Notes: generated by a model from the sequence alone, not told the origin. Shown: positions 6,970-14,361, numbered from the stretch's first letter. The stretch: DNA of 14,600 nt from SVTX01 sp964629615 (GCA_964629615.1 CAZVUD010000039.1:1-14600); one strand, 5' to 3'. Numbers and translations: made by a program.

Positions 6970-8016
6970 ATGAACAAGAAAAAAGGCGTTATAATCGGCT
7001 ACGGCGGCATGGGCAGCTGGCATGCAAATTTCATGAGCGGCAGTGATGTAGTGGAGCTTGGCGGAATATACGATATCAAAGAAGACCGCAGAGAGGCGGC
7101 TATCGCAAACGGAATACATGCATACTCATCGTTTGAAGAGGTGCTTTCGGACAGCTCTGTAGATTTCGTTACACTTGCAGTTCCGAACGATCTTCATGCA
7201 CCAATGGCAGTAAAAGCAATGGAATACGGAAAGCACGTTATAAGCGAAAAGCCCGTTACCCTTTCAAGTCAACTGCTTTCGGAGATGATAGATGCATCTG
7301 AAAAATACGGCAAGATCTTCACTGTGCACCAGAACAGACGCTGGGACGGAGAATTCCTTGTGATGCGTGACATATATAACAGCCATGAGCTTGGCGAGAT
7401 ATTCACCATCGAATCCCGCGTACACGGATGCAGAGGTATTCCCGGAGATTGGCGTCAGGAAAAGATACACGGCGGCGGAATGATGCTTGACTGGGGCGTG
7501 CATCTTATAGATCAAGTCACGAATATCGTTACAGACAAGCGACCCGTCAAAGTATGGTGCAAGTGCGACCACATCACAAACAATGAGGTTGACGACGGAT
7601 TTAAACTTGAGATATACTACGACGGCGGACTTTCAGCACACATAGAGGTCGGTACATCTCACTTTATATCCATGCCGAGATTCTATATGAGCGGATCTAA
7701 CGGCTCGGCTCTCATAAGCGATTGGGGCAAGAGCGCACATGTAGTTTCTTGCACGAATTACAACGACAAGACCGTTGTTCCCGTTAAAACAGCCGCAGGA
7801 ATAACAAAGACCATGGCACCGCGCGACTACAATTCCATAAAGGAAAAGGATATACCTCAGCCGCAGAGCGATGTGCATGATTTCTACCGTAATTTTGTAA
7901 AGGCTATCGACAAGGAAGAAGAGCAGATAGTTCGCCATGACCAGATGATGCTCGTTATGAAGATAATGGAAGCGGCATTCAAGTCAGACGAAACAGGCAT
8001 GCCTGTTGAGCTTTGA
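6970..8016 (+). CDS. Gfo/Idh/MocA family NAD(P)-dependent oxidoreductase
   Basis: A 348-residue cytoplasmic dehydrogenase of the glucose-fructose oxidoreductase/inositol dehydrogenase family. The N-terminal Rossmann fold shows VIIGYGGMGSWHAN (8-20, GxGxxG-like), the conserved EKPVTLS motif with Lys94, and the active-site segment GGGMMLDWGVHLIDQV with Asp174 and His178. Substrate, probably a sugar, inositol or derivative, cannot be told. A longer reading from a TTG at 6919 would start inside the promoter's -10 box and is rejected; the ATG at 6970 has AAAGGAGAG at ideal distance. The gene stands alone between its promoter and the terminator at 8032-8067, so it is monocistronic. Confidence 0.92.
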   Translation: MNKKKGVIIGYGGMGSWHANFMSGSDVVELGGIYDIKEDRREAAIANGIHAYSSFEEVLSDSSVDFVTLAVPNDLHAPMAVKAMEYGKHVISEKPVTLSSQLLSEMIDASEKYGKIFTVHQNRRWDGEFLVMRDIYNSHELGEIFTIESRVHGCRGIPGDWRQEKIHGGGMMLDWGVHLIDQVTNIVTDKRPVKVWCKCDHITNNEVDDGFKLEIYYDGGLSAHIEVGTSHFISMPRFYMSGSNGSALISDWGKSAHVVSCTNYNDKTVVPVKTAAGITKTMAPRDYNSIKEKDIPQPQSDVHDFYRNFVKAIDKEEEQIVRHDQMMLVMKIMEAAFKSDETGMPVEL

Positions 8017-8031
8017 TTATATAAAGAGCTT

Positions 8032-8067
8032 GGGGCTTGCACGGCATGACCGTGCAAGCCCCTTTTT
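8032..8067 (+). terminator. Rho-independent terminator after the oxidoreductase
   Basis: A perfect 13-bp stem (GGGGCTTGCACGG with its complement) around a CATGA loop, followed by T5. It lies 15 bases after the stop codon. It also sits just past the stop of the oppositely oriented miniprotein, where the T-run is poor. Confidence 0.95.
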
Positions 8068-8084
8068 CAGGGTATAACGCCTAC

Positions 8085-8174
8085 TTAGTTGCAGCAGCAA
8101 AGAATAAGAAGAGCGATTATGATCACCCATACCCAATTGTCATTAAAAAGTGTGCATAAACAGTTGTTGTTCAT
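8085..8174 (-). CDS. 29-residue cysteine-ended single-helix membrane miniprotein
   Basis: A very short gene with strong start signals: GGAGGT lies 8 bases before the ATG, and a promoter (8227-8256) lies upstream. The peptide begins MNNNCLC, continues TLFNDNWVW, then a purely hydrophobic segment VIIIALLIL, and ends CCCN. It should form one membrane helix with a triple cysteine at one end and two more cysteines near the other. I know similar LFNDNW-type miniproteins occur in clostridia, and small hydrophobic proteins of spore-related YjcZ type look broadly alike, but I cannot assign a family. Function is unknown. It faces the convergent oxidoreductase. The coding call rests on the ribosome site, promoter and amino-acid pattern. 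Confidence 0.8.
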   Translation of the reverse strand: MNNNCLCTLFNDNWVWVIIIALLILCCCN

Positions 8175-8200
8175 AATATTGACCTCCGAGGTGATTTTAA

Positions 8201-8217
8201 AACGGTTTTCCACCGTT
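8201..8217 (-). promoter_or_regulatory. Leader hairpin of the miniprotein message
   Basis: AACGGT (8201-8206) and ACCGTT (8212-8217) pair around a 5-base loop, between the promoter and the ribosome binding site on the minus strand. It may stabilise the message or be a regulator site. Confidence 0.4.
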
Positions 8218-8226
8218 CTTATTATC

Positions 8227-8256
8227 ATAATATGTCGATACTGATAAAATGTGCAA
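8227..8256 (-). promoter_or_regulatory. Promoter of the miniprotein gene
   Basis: On the minus strand TTGCAC (complement of 8251-8256), 18 bases, then TATTAT (complement of 8227-8232). The match is good but not perfect. Confidence 0.55.
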
Positions 8257-8288
8257 ATTTTTTGTCGCGGCTTAATTTACAAAAGGTA

Positions 8289-8317
8289 TTGCAAAACAAG
8301 GTGATATATGTTATAAT
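8289..8317 (+). promoter_or_regulatory. Promoter of tRNA-Arg
   Basis: TTGCAA (8289-8294) and TATAAT (8312-8317) with a 17-base spacer. The tRNA begins 18 bases after the -10 box, so its 5' leader is only about 10 bases. Confidence 0.85.
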
Positions 8318-8334
8318 ATATACATATGATATAT

Positions 8335-8411
8335 CTACCCGTGGCACAGCTGGATAGCGCGTTAGACTCCGACTCTAAAGGTCAACGGTTCAAATCCGTT
8401 CGGGTAGGCCA
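8335..8411 (+). tRNA. tRNA-Arg(CCG)
   Basis: A full cloverleaf. The acceptor CTACCCG/CGGGTAG (8335-8341, 8401-8407) has 7 pairs. The anticodon stem TTAGA/TCTAA encloses loop CTCCGAC with anticodon CCG at 8369-8371, decoding CGG. The T arm AACGG/CCGTT has loop TTCAAAT. The discriminator G (8408) is followed by an encoded CCA (8409-8411). The D stem GCAC/GCGC has one A-C mismatch, which is tolerable. Confidence 0.95.
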
Positions 8412-8421
8412 AAGCATTTTA

Positions 8422-8453
8422 CCGCACATGTGTTTCGGTGTGCATGTCTGCGG
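8422..8453 (+). promoter_or_regulatory. Hairpin between tRNA-Arg and the TM2-like gene
   Basis: CCGCA (8422-8426) pairs with TGCGG (8449-8453); weaker pairing continues inward between ACATG- and CATGT-like arms. No T-run follows, so it is not a standard terminator. It may separate or process a tRNA-mRNA transcript. Confidence 0.35.
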
Positions 8454-8519
8454 TCGCTAAAGCAATAATCCCGTGCATGCAAGCGCGGAGATCTCACTTT
8501 CACGAAAGGGACATTTATC

Positions 8520-8753
8520 ATGAACAATGACAACAACAAGCTCGTAAGATTTCTTCTCACATTCTTCCTCGGTTGGATAGGAAGTATCATTATCAACCAC
8601 ACATCTCTCAAGCCCGAGGGCTGGACATCCAGAACAGGATGTTACATATTCCTCACGATCATCACATGTGGTATCTACAGCCTTGTAGCATCCATATTCA
8701 ACTTTATGTTCGACCCCTCAAAGGAAAAGAACATAGGATACAAGAAGGATTGA
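8520..8753 (+). CDS. Small TM2-like membrane protein
   Basis: A 77-residue protein with two likely membrane helices at about residues 10-25 (FLLTFFLGWIGSIIIN) and 41-63 (CYIFLTIITCGIYSLVASIF). The pattern of a short basic N-terminus, KLVxFLLTFFLGWIG and a second helix with a TCGIY turn resembles TM2-domain proteins, though the usual loop is replaced by HTSLKPEGWTSRTG. The C-terminus DPSKEKNIGYKKD is charged and should be cytoplasmic. The function is unknown. AAAGGG lies about 10 bases before the ATG. No clear promoter was seen between it and tRNA-Arg, so it may be read from the tRNA promoter. The perfect 25-bp hairpin at 8779-8832 follows it. Confidence 0.85.
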   Translation: MNNDNNKLVRFLLTFFLGWIGSIIINHTSLKPEGWTSRTGCYIFLTIITCGIYSLVASIFNFMFDPSKEKNIGYKKD

Positions 8754-8778
8754 TCTTAACGCTATGATCAGATAAACA

Positions 8779-8832
8779 CCGAATACATGCAAGAGGCTCG
8801 CGATAATTCGCGAGCCTCTTGCATGTATTCGG
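8779..8832. terminator. 25-bp perfect hairpin after the TM2-like gene
   Basis: An uninterrupted 25-bp stem: arm 8779-8803 is the exact complement of 8808-8832, with the 4-base loop TAAT. It begins 25 bases after the stop codon. On the plus strand it is followed by ATATTCCTTTTG, a weak U-tract; on the minus strand no U-tract is present. It probably ends the TM2-like transcript, but the stem is much longer than the other terminators here. Confidence 0.6.
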
Positions 8833-8902
8833 ATATTCCTTTTGTATATTCATATTTTCAACAATTATTGATGAAGATACTCATAATTTGTTAATAAAAT
8901 TC

Positions 8903-8911
8903 TGTTATAAT
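8903..8911 (+). promoter_or_regulatory. Extended -10 promoter of the DegV gene
   Basis: TGTTATAAT is a TGn-extended -10 with a perfect TATAAT at 8906-8911. No -35 was found at 16-18 bases, which extended -10 promoters do not need. The start codon lies about 49 bases downstream. Confidence 0.6.
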
Positions 8912-8959
8912 AGAATGGAGATCATGTTTGATCCATATTTATTCAAACGGAGATATTTT

Positions 8960-9829
8960 ATGAATTCAAGTATCATTATAGCCAGCGACAGTACGACCGA
9001 TCTTGGCGCGGAGCTTATAGAAAAATACGGCATTAAGATAATTCCTCTCGGAGTAAGCATGAGCGGACAGGAATATACCGACGGCGTTGATGTTACCCCT
9101 GACATGATATATGAAAACTACGAAAAGACAGGCGAATTGCCAAAAACAAGCGCGGCAAACATCGCTGAATTTGAAGATTTCTTTGCTGCATCGACAAAAG
9201 ACGGAAGCTCTGTTGTTCTGTTTACCATCAGCTCACAGATGTCATCTACATATCACAACGCGTGCCTTGCCGCTGAAAATTACGACAATGTATATGTGAT
9301 AGACACAAAAAACCTCTCCACAGGCGGCGGATTGATGGTAGTATCCGCGTGTGAGATGGCAGAGAGCGGTATGAGCGCAAAGGAAATAGCCGACACATGC
9401 AACAGCTTATCCGAGCACATTGATGCGTCCTTTGTAATAGACAGCCTTGAGTTCCTTTACAAGGGCGGCAGATGCTCTGCACTTGCGGCTCTCGGCGCAA
9501 ATCTTTTAAAGCTTAAGCCCTGCATCGTTGTACGCGACGGAAAAATGAGCGTGGGCAAAAAATACAGAGGTGCATTCGCATCTGTCCTTACTCAATATGT
9601 AAACGACAAGCTGGCAGACGCCGACGACATAGAGCTTGACCACATATTCATAACACACGCAGGATGCGATGAGTGCATAACCGATGCGGTCAAGGATCAG
9701 GTGAGAAATGCCCTTCCCTTTAAAAATATTCATTTCACAAGAGCAGGCTGCACCATCTCATCTCATTGCGGCAGAAACACACTCGGCATACTTTTCATAA
9801 GAAAGAACAAGATATCATGCGATCAATAA
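8960..9829 (+). CDS. DegV family fatty-acid-binding protein
   Basis: A 289-residue cytoplasmic protein of the DegV/FakB family, which binds a fatty acid and, in Firmicutes with FakA, presents it for phosphorylation. Motifs: IIASDSTTDL near the start (6-15), LGVSMSGQEYTDGVD (30-44), PKTSAANIAEFEDFF (61-75), the SSTYHNA helix (95-101) and LEFLYKGGRCSALAAL (163-178). Length is typical (about 280-290). A reading from 8819 adds 47 residues without a ribosome site and runs back into the hairpin, so the ATG at 8960 with CGGAGA upstream is chosen. No FakA kinase gene is in the window, and organisms often carry several DegV copies. It shares its terminator with the convergent MATE gene. Confidence 0.92.
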   Translation: MNSSIIIASDSTTDLGAELIEKYGIKIIPLGVSMSGQEYTDGVDVTPDMIYENYEKTGELPKTSAANIAEFEDFFAASTKDGSSVVLFTISSQMSSTYHNACLAAENYDNVYVIDTKNLSTGGGLMVVSACEMAESGMSAKEIADTCNSLSEHIDASFVIDSLEFLYKGGRCSALAALGANLLKLKPCIVVRDGKMSVGKKYRGAFASVLTQYVNDKLADADDIELDHIFITHAGCDECITDAVKDQVRNALPFKNIHFTRAGCTISSHCGRNTLGILFIRKNKISCDQ

Positions 9830-9871
9830 AAAATCCTCCCGAAAGGTCATCCTTTTCGGGAGGATTTTTTT
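9828..9871. terminator. Bidirectional terminator between degV-like and MATE genes
   Basis: A6-TCCTCCCG-A3 on the left pairs with T4-CGGGAGGA-T7 on the right across a short loop, giving a stem of about 17 bp with T-runs on both strands. It overlaps the stop codons of both convergent genes (DegV stop 9827-9829, MATE stop 9870-9872). Confidence 0.92.
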
Positions 9872-11210
9872 AATAATGGTATTTTTTTCTTTTTGCCACA
9901 AGAAATATTGCGGAAAGTGTCATTGCCATGAAGTCTGCCGCCGCCACTGACCACCAGATACCGTCAAGACCGCCGAACAATACAGGCAAGAGCAATACCG
10001 CTCCGACCTGGAATATCGCCGTTCTCAAAAATGACACGATGGCAGATGTAAGTCCGTCATTCAGCGCAGTGAAAAATCCTGATGCAAATATGGCGAATCC
10101 CATAAAGCCAAATGCCAACGAGAATATCTTAAATCCATGCACCGTCATATCCATGAGTGCATCATTGTGACTTACAAATATCGCAGACAGCGGATGTGCC
10201 AAAAGCTCTGCCGATACGAGCATAATAATACTTGATATGCCGATTATCACAAGGCTCTTCTTAAACACGCCCTTTTTCTCGCTGTCATTTTTGGCGCCGT
10301 CGTGATAGCTGATTATAGGCGCAACTCCCATGGAATATCCCACAAATACCGCGGAGAATATCATACTGACGTACATCATTACACCATAGGCGGACACGCC
10401 GTCATATCCCGCGTATTTTTTAAGCTGGAAATTATAGAGCATGCTGACAAGATTCATGGAGACATTGCTCATGAATTCCGACGAGCCGTTTGCGCATGCA
10501 CGAAGTATTATCTTACCGTAAAACTTGGTCTTACCGATGCGCAAAAAGCTACTGTTTTTGCGTATGAAATATATAAGAGGAATACCGCCTCCTACAGCTT
10601 GGCTGAAAGCCGTAGCCAGAGCCGCGCCCAAAAGCTTGTACTCCTTTGGCAAAAGCATTACGAGCACCGCATCAAGCAAGATGTTCGTCAATCCCGCCGC
10701 CACTATCACCGCAAGTCCAAGCTTAGGCTTTTCCGCGGCAACGCAAAAACTCTGAAACAGATACTGCAATATAGCAAACGGCAATGCGCACATGAGCACG
10801 CGACCGTACAGTATGCAATTTTCAAGTATCTCACCGTCCGCACCGAGAAGCGCGGCGATGTTCGGCATAAATACATATGAGACAGCCGCAATGAGCACAC
10901 CGACAGATACGGAAAAATATACGAACAATGAAAAATATCTGTTTGCACCCTCAACATCACCCTCACCGTATGTCTTGGCAACGATAGCCGTGCCTCCTGA
11001 GCCGAACATAAACCCGACAGTCATCATTATAGCAATGTAAGGATATATTATATTTACCGCCTGAAACGGTACGTCGCCTGCAAAGTTGGAAACGAAAAAT
11101 CCGTCAGCGACTCCGTATATCGAAGTAAACACCATCATTATTATGGACGGCGCGGTAAATCTCAAAAGCTTTTTATAATTAAAGTGATCTGATAACTGTA
11201 TATTGCTCAT
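9870..11210 (-). CDS. MATE family multidrug/cation exporter
   Basis: A 446-residue integral membrane protein with about 12 hydrophobic segments, the MATE family length. The N-terminus LLRFTAPSIIMMVFTSIYGVADG and the following IIYPYIAIMMTVGFMFGSGG match the family's first two helices. It likely exports organic cations or drugs against Na+ or H+; the substrate is unknown. A reading from 11228 adds six residues; I choose the ATG at 11210 because GAGGAG lies 6 bases upstream. This start overlaps the kinase-like gene's stop in the four bases ATGA, so the two are translationally coupled. The pair of a cytidylate kinase-like gene and MATE is one I associate with clostridial genomes, but no functional link is established. 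Confidence 0.93.
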   Translation of the reverse strand: MSNIQLSDHFNYKKLLRFTAPSIIMMVFTSIYGVADGFFVSNFAGDVPFQAVNIIYPYIAIMMTVGFMFGSGGTAIVAKTYGEGDVEGANRYFSLFVYFSVSVGVLIAAVSYVFMPNIAALLGADGEILENCILYGRVLMCALPFAILQYLFQSFCVAAEKPKLGLAVIVAAGLTNILLDAVLVMLLPKEYKLLGAALATAFSQAVGGGIPLIYFIRKNSSFLRIGKTKFYGKIILRACANGSSEFMSNVSMNLVSMLYNFQLKKYAGYDGVSAYGVMMYVSMIFSAVFVGYSMGVAPIISYHDGAKNDSEKKGVFKKSLVIIGISSIIMLVSAELLAHPLSAIFVSHNDALMDMTVHGFKIFSLAFGFMGFAIFASGFFTALNDGLTSAIVSFLRTAIFQVGAVLLLPVLFGGLDGIWWSVAAADFMAMTLSAIFLVAKRKKYHY

Positions 11211-11827
11211 GTTCTCCTCATAAACCATTTATTTGCGAATTCGGCTACCGCAGGTGCAAGCTCGCGAATATCCCAATCGCTCGTATTGACGATCATATGA
11301 TAGGAATCGCGAGATCCCCAAGATGTACCCGATATAAGCTCGCGCGAACGCAGGCGCGACTTATCTATCTCTTTCATTTTTCTCAAAAGCTCCTTGTCGC
11401 TGAGGTCTTCACCCTTTGGAGCTCTCGATCTGCATCGCGCAAGCTTTGCTTGTGCGTCTGCACATACAAATATATTGAACGGACGGTACTTTTCAAGTAT
11501 GATATCCGCATTTCGTCCTACTATAACGAAGTCCTCGCCCATCTCTGCTATTTTTTCTATAACATTTGTCTGCTCCACCAAAAGATCTATCTTGTCGGTG
11601 TGCATATAATGTGTAGACGATATCGTTGAGCAGAAATTGAGCGAAAAGTCGTTCCAGCCGTGATTGTTGAGTATATTCTCAACGTAATGCTCATCAAGAT
11701 TCTTGTTTTTCGCAACAGCAGATATTATCTCACTGTCGTAATAATCAGTTCCGAGAATATCAGCTATTCGCTTGCCTATCTCTCTGCCGCCAGATCCAAA
11801 CTCACGGCTCACGGTAATTATTCTCAT
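11207..11827 (-). CDS. Cytidylate kinase-like P-loop protein
   Basis: A 206-residue protein of the cytidylate kinase-like family (AAA/P-loop NTPase fold). The N-terminus shows IITVSREFGSGGREIGKRIA (residues 3-22), with glycine-rich P-loop and Lys19. A second conserved segment, VIVGRNADIIL around residues 101-111, and a basic lid-like region (CRSRAPKGEDLS, about 132-143) follow. It is not a canonical Cmk: the family is widespread in Firmicutes and its substrate is unknown. The start MRIITVSREF is right by homology, though the Shine-Dalgarno (AAAGG) lies rather far upstream (about 16 bases). It leads the coupled pair with the MATE gene and follows the 132-aa gene by 66 bases. Confidence 0.88.
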   Translation of the reverse strand: MRIITVSREFGSGGREIGKRIADILGTDYYDSEIISAVAKNKNLDEHYVENILNNHGWNDFSLNFCSTISSTHYMHTDKIDLLVEQTNVIEKIAEMGEDFVIVGRNADIILEKYRPFNIFVCADAQAKLARCRSRAPKGEDLSDKELLRKMKEIDKSRLRSRELISGTSWGSRDSYHMIVNTSDWDIRELAPAVAEFANKWFMRRT

Positions 11828-11893
11828 AAATAAGAAGTCCGACCTTTCTTTTATATTTGTTTTACATATCTTTATATAAGCAGATCAAAGGTG

Positions 11894-12292
11894 TTATTTG
11901 AACATATAGAGTAGGAATTTCTTGCCCGTATATCCGTCATATTCCTTCATGTCTTTTATATCTGTATGCTCACCTATCTTTTGGATAAGAAGCTTTGCTG
12001 CAGGCGACTTCCAATGCTTTCTTCTCATGCAGAAAGTAAAGGGCTTTCCGTCAAATGTGCATTGCAACCAAAGGTTTCCGCTTCCGCATCCGAATTCGGC
12101 ACTTGTGAAAAGCTCATACGGAAGCTCTTTTTTTACCTGAAGCTTATCATTCTCACACACGATAGATGTTTCGCCTATGTATGCAATATATCCCTGCATT
12201 CCAACCTTTTGCGGAAGTATTCCTCCGCCCTGTCCGACTACAAATTCAACTGTGTTGTTATTTTTCGAATCATTAATAAACGCTTCTGACAT
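11894..12292 (-). CDS. Unrecognised 132-aa protein
   Basis: I do not recognise this gene. The product is soluble, without signal peptide or membrane segment, and rich in beta-prone stretches: VEFVVGQGGGILPQ, GYIAYIGETSIVC, the LPYELFTSAEFGCGSGNLWLQC region and KPFTFCMRRKHWKSP, ending in LIQKIGEH, DMKEYDGYTGKKFLLYMFK. Compact beta sheet plus a C-terminal helix (PH-like or similar) is possible, but that is guesswork. Two ATGs exist: the one at 12298 forms an ATGA overlap with the M48 stop, but the AGGAG is only 3 bases away; the one at 12292 is 8 bases from it, so I prefer 12292. Either way it is tightly coupled to the M48 gene and probably works with it. Confidence 0.8.
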   Translation of the reverse strand: MSEAFINDSKNNNTVEFVVGQGGGILPQKVGMQGYIAYIGETSIVCENDKLQVKKELPYELFTSAEFGCGSGNLWLQCTFDGKPFTFCMRRKHWKSPAAKLLIQKIGEHTDIKDMKEYDGYTGKKFLLYMFK

Positions 12293-12294
12293 TT

Positions 12295-13851
12295 TCATTT
12301 CTCCTCTGTCTCATCAGTATTCTTTTTATATACAAGACTGCCTTCTATGGAGTCAAGCTTTACATCCATACAATGGTCGCGGTCAAACAACGAGAACTGC
12401 CAATCAACGGGATAGCCGTCAAGAAATCTGAAGATACTGTGCATTATCTGACCTCTCTGCTCATCCGTACCGCCGTAAAAGTGTATTATGAATGCACTTG
12501 TAAAGAATGTCGGGCTTATGACCTTTCTTACAAGATATACCTTGTCTATTATGCCGCTATCCTGCGACCTTATAAACTCAAGGATGTTTTCAAGCATTCC
12601 GTCAGGCAGATGCTTGCTTACAAGCTCGTCATTGCTTGAGATGGTTCCTGCGTGTCTATCCTCATCCTTTTCCTTTTGAGCAAGCTCTACAGCACGTCGT
12701 CTGTACTCACAAAGCCCTTCCGTGTATCCTGTCTTGCAGCAGAAGTTTCCTATCATCTCCATGCCCTCTTCAAAGAAATTCATGTTTTCTTCGATAGCCG
12801 TGTATATATATTCTATTCCGCTTCTGTCAAAATTCGCAAGGCGAGAGCATCCTACCATATAGTAAGCGTAAAGTGCGGAATGATGCGGAAGCTCCTCTAT
12901 CGCTCTGTTGCAGACCTCCATAGCCTCTGTGTTTCTTCCGAGTGATCTAAGATCTGACACTATGTCAGCATAAGTTTCCGCGCTTATCTTTCTTCCGCCC
13001 TCTATCCATGAATTTACACGGTCAAGTGGTTCGATATAGCGTTCTTTTCTCAGCTTGTCATATTCGTCCTTAACAGCTTCATACAAATAGTCCTCACAGA
13101 TATCAAGCGCAAGAAGCATCTCTTTTTTGTAGGACTCCGAGCTGTCACGGTCAACAGTTTTGATATCGTATATTTCAAGTGCCTCCATTCTCATTTTAAA
13201 CGTAGGATGTGTGGCATTGTTAGCAAGTATCTCGTTTTCAGCATATCTGTTCCACTCATCGGCATGAGCGGCTATGGCTGACTTGAAGGCTTCTATAGTG
13301 TCCTTGACCTCGCCGCGCTCAAGCTGCTCACTTGCAAACACAGACGGCTCGTCGGCATTTCCCTTTGAGTATTCATACATTTCGCTGTAATGAAGCTTTA
13401 GGAGCATGGAGACTGCAGCCTCGGCATCACCGTGCTTCATCATAGCAGAGTCGGCTTGCAGCTCATCGATTAAAGACGATGCATACTGATACAGCATATA
13501 ATTTATCACAAACAGCGAATCCAGCCCGAGGAACAAGTTCATGATAAATCCGGGCTCGCGCATATCATCTCTGTCTGTAATCATATTCAAATATCTTTCT
13601 ACCCTGCGGACCTTTTCACTTTTTGAAACTATGTGGGCAAATTCATGAAGAAACACCTCGTAGAGCTCGTCATCCGAAAGTATATGCAAAAGATTGATAC
13701 CAAGCTGTATCACACATTTTTCACCGTCGCTTACTACTCCGGCATTGCAATCGATAGAGATAAGGATCTGTATATCCTTGTTGTATCCAAGTGTCAAAGC
13801 CGCCTTATCCGCCAAGGCATACAAGGTCTGAAATTGTTCTCTGTCAAGCAC
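12295..13851 (-). CDS. M48 family zinc metallopeptidase with helical and C-terminal domains
   Basis: A 518-residue reading frame. The zinc site is complete: HEFAH (69-73), with Glu130 in DELQAD as likely third ligand, and the M48-type THPTFKMRM motif (214-222). Residues about 290-395 are helical and TPR-like. Residues 430-510 (KVYLVRK, FIIHFYGG, FRFLDGYPVDWQFSLF) form a further domain that looks somewhat like the SseB C-terminal domain; this is tentative. The frame opens at a GTG at 13851 with no Shine-Dalgarno and an in-frame TAA two codons upstream. It overlaps the membrane ORF before it by 58 bases. The natural reading is that it continues the membrane ORF by a -1 shift at the C4 run (13852-13855), giving an M48 enzyme with four N-terminal helices (about 676 residues), so the GTG is probably not a true start. 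Confidence 0.85.
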   Translation of the reverse strand: MLDREQFQTLYALADKAALTLGYNKDIQILISIDCNAGVVSDGEKCVIQLGINLLHILSDDELYEVFLHEFAHIVSKSEKVRRVERYLNMITDRDDMREPGFIMNLFLGLDSLFVINYMLYQYASSLIDELQADSAMMKHGDAEAAVSMLLKLHYSEMYEYSKGNADEPSVFASEQLERGEVKDTIEAFKSAIAAHADEWNRYAENEILANNATHPTFKMRMEALEIYDIKTVDRDSSESYKKEMLLALDICEDYLYEAVKDEYDKLRKERYIEPLDRVNSWIEGGRKISAETYADIVSDLRSLGRNTEAMEVCNRAIEELPHHSALYAYYMVGCSRLANFDRSGIEYIYTAIEENMNFFEEGMEMIGNFCCKTGYTEGLCEYRRRAVELAQKEKDEDRHAGTISSNDELVSKHLPDGMLENILEFIRSQDSGIIDKVYLVRKVISPTFFTSAFIIHFYGGTDEQRGQIMHSIFRFLDGYPVDWQFSLFDRDHCMDVKLDSIEGSLVYKKNTDETEEK

Positions 13852-14324
13852 GGGGCATTATCCGACAAGCATATCTTTGACTTTTTCTCTACGCGTCCGT
13901 AAATTATAAAGAACAAAAATGCAGAATACATAACGCCCGATATGCTGTATCCATTAGAGCACATAACTCCGCCGCCAAATCCCAACACAGCCGCGCAAGC
14001 AAAAAGAAGAGCATAATATACATATGTTATCCCGCGTATCCTGCAAATGTATGAAAGCTTTGCGGCAGCTGCCTTTTCCGCCTCATCCCTGTGGCTTACG
14101 AAATATTTGTTCATTTCAGCTATCGGGGTCTTGCTCATTCGGTTGCGATACGCTTTTCCTGCCACATAGTTTATAATGAAGCACACGATCGGAATGATCA
14201 TTGCGGCAATACATACCAATGCAATTGAATCTCCGACACCATAAGCCGCTTCAACAAATACACCTGCAACAAAAAACACCGCTACAGATAATATGGAAAG
14301 CAGATTTCTCGTCTTGTTTTTCAT
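13794..14324 (-). pseudogene. N-terminal membrane part of a frameshifted M48 protease
   Basis: As read, 176 residues with four likely membrane helices at about 9-27, 34-54, 101-117 and 129-143, and a charged cytoplasmic loop (57-97). The ATG at 14324 has GGGGA 8 bases upstream, and the promoter at 14362-14390 is near perfect. After residue 157 the frame turns unnatural (CLTENNFRPCMPWRIRRL) because it shadows the M48 frame. Slipping back one base at GCC/CCC joins ...CLSDNA to P and then VLDREQFQTLYALA, an M48-like transition into the peptidase. I therefore mark it as the first half of a split gene. It could instead be a separate membrane partner with a wrong tail, or the shift could be an assembly error. 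Confidence 0.65.
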
Positions 14325-14361
14325 AAGGCATATCCCCAAGCTTAAATAGTATGATATACAT

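Noticed and set aside
10302..10880. A 192-residue frame antisense to the MATE gene
   Set aside because: Composition is basic and repetitive; it is a shadow of the transporter.
13882..13886. A5 run (minus strand) as the frameshift site between the membrane and M48 frames
   Set aside because: An extra A there ends the membrane ORF at a TAA (EKKVKDMLVG) and leaves the M48 frame without a proper start; the C4 run explains both frames better, though this alternative is not excluded.
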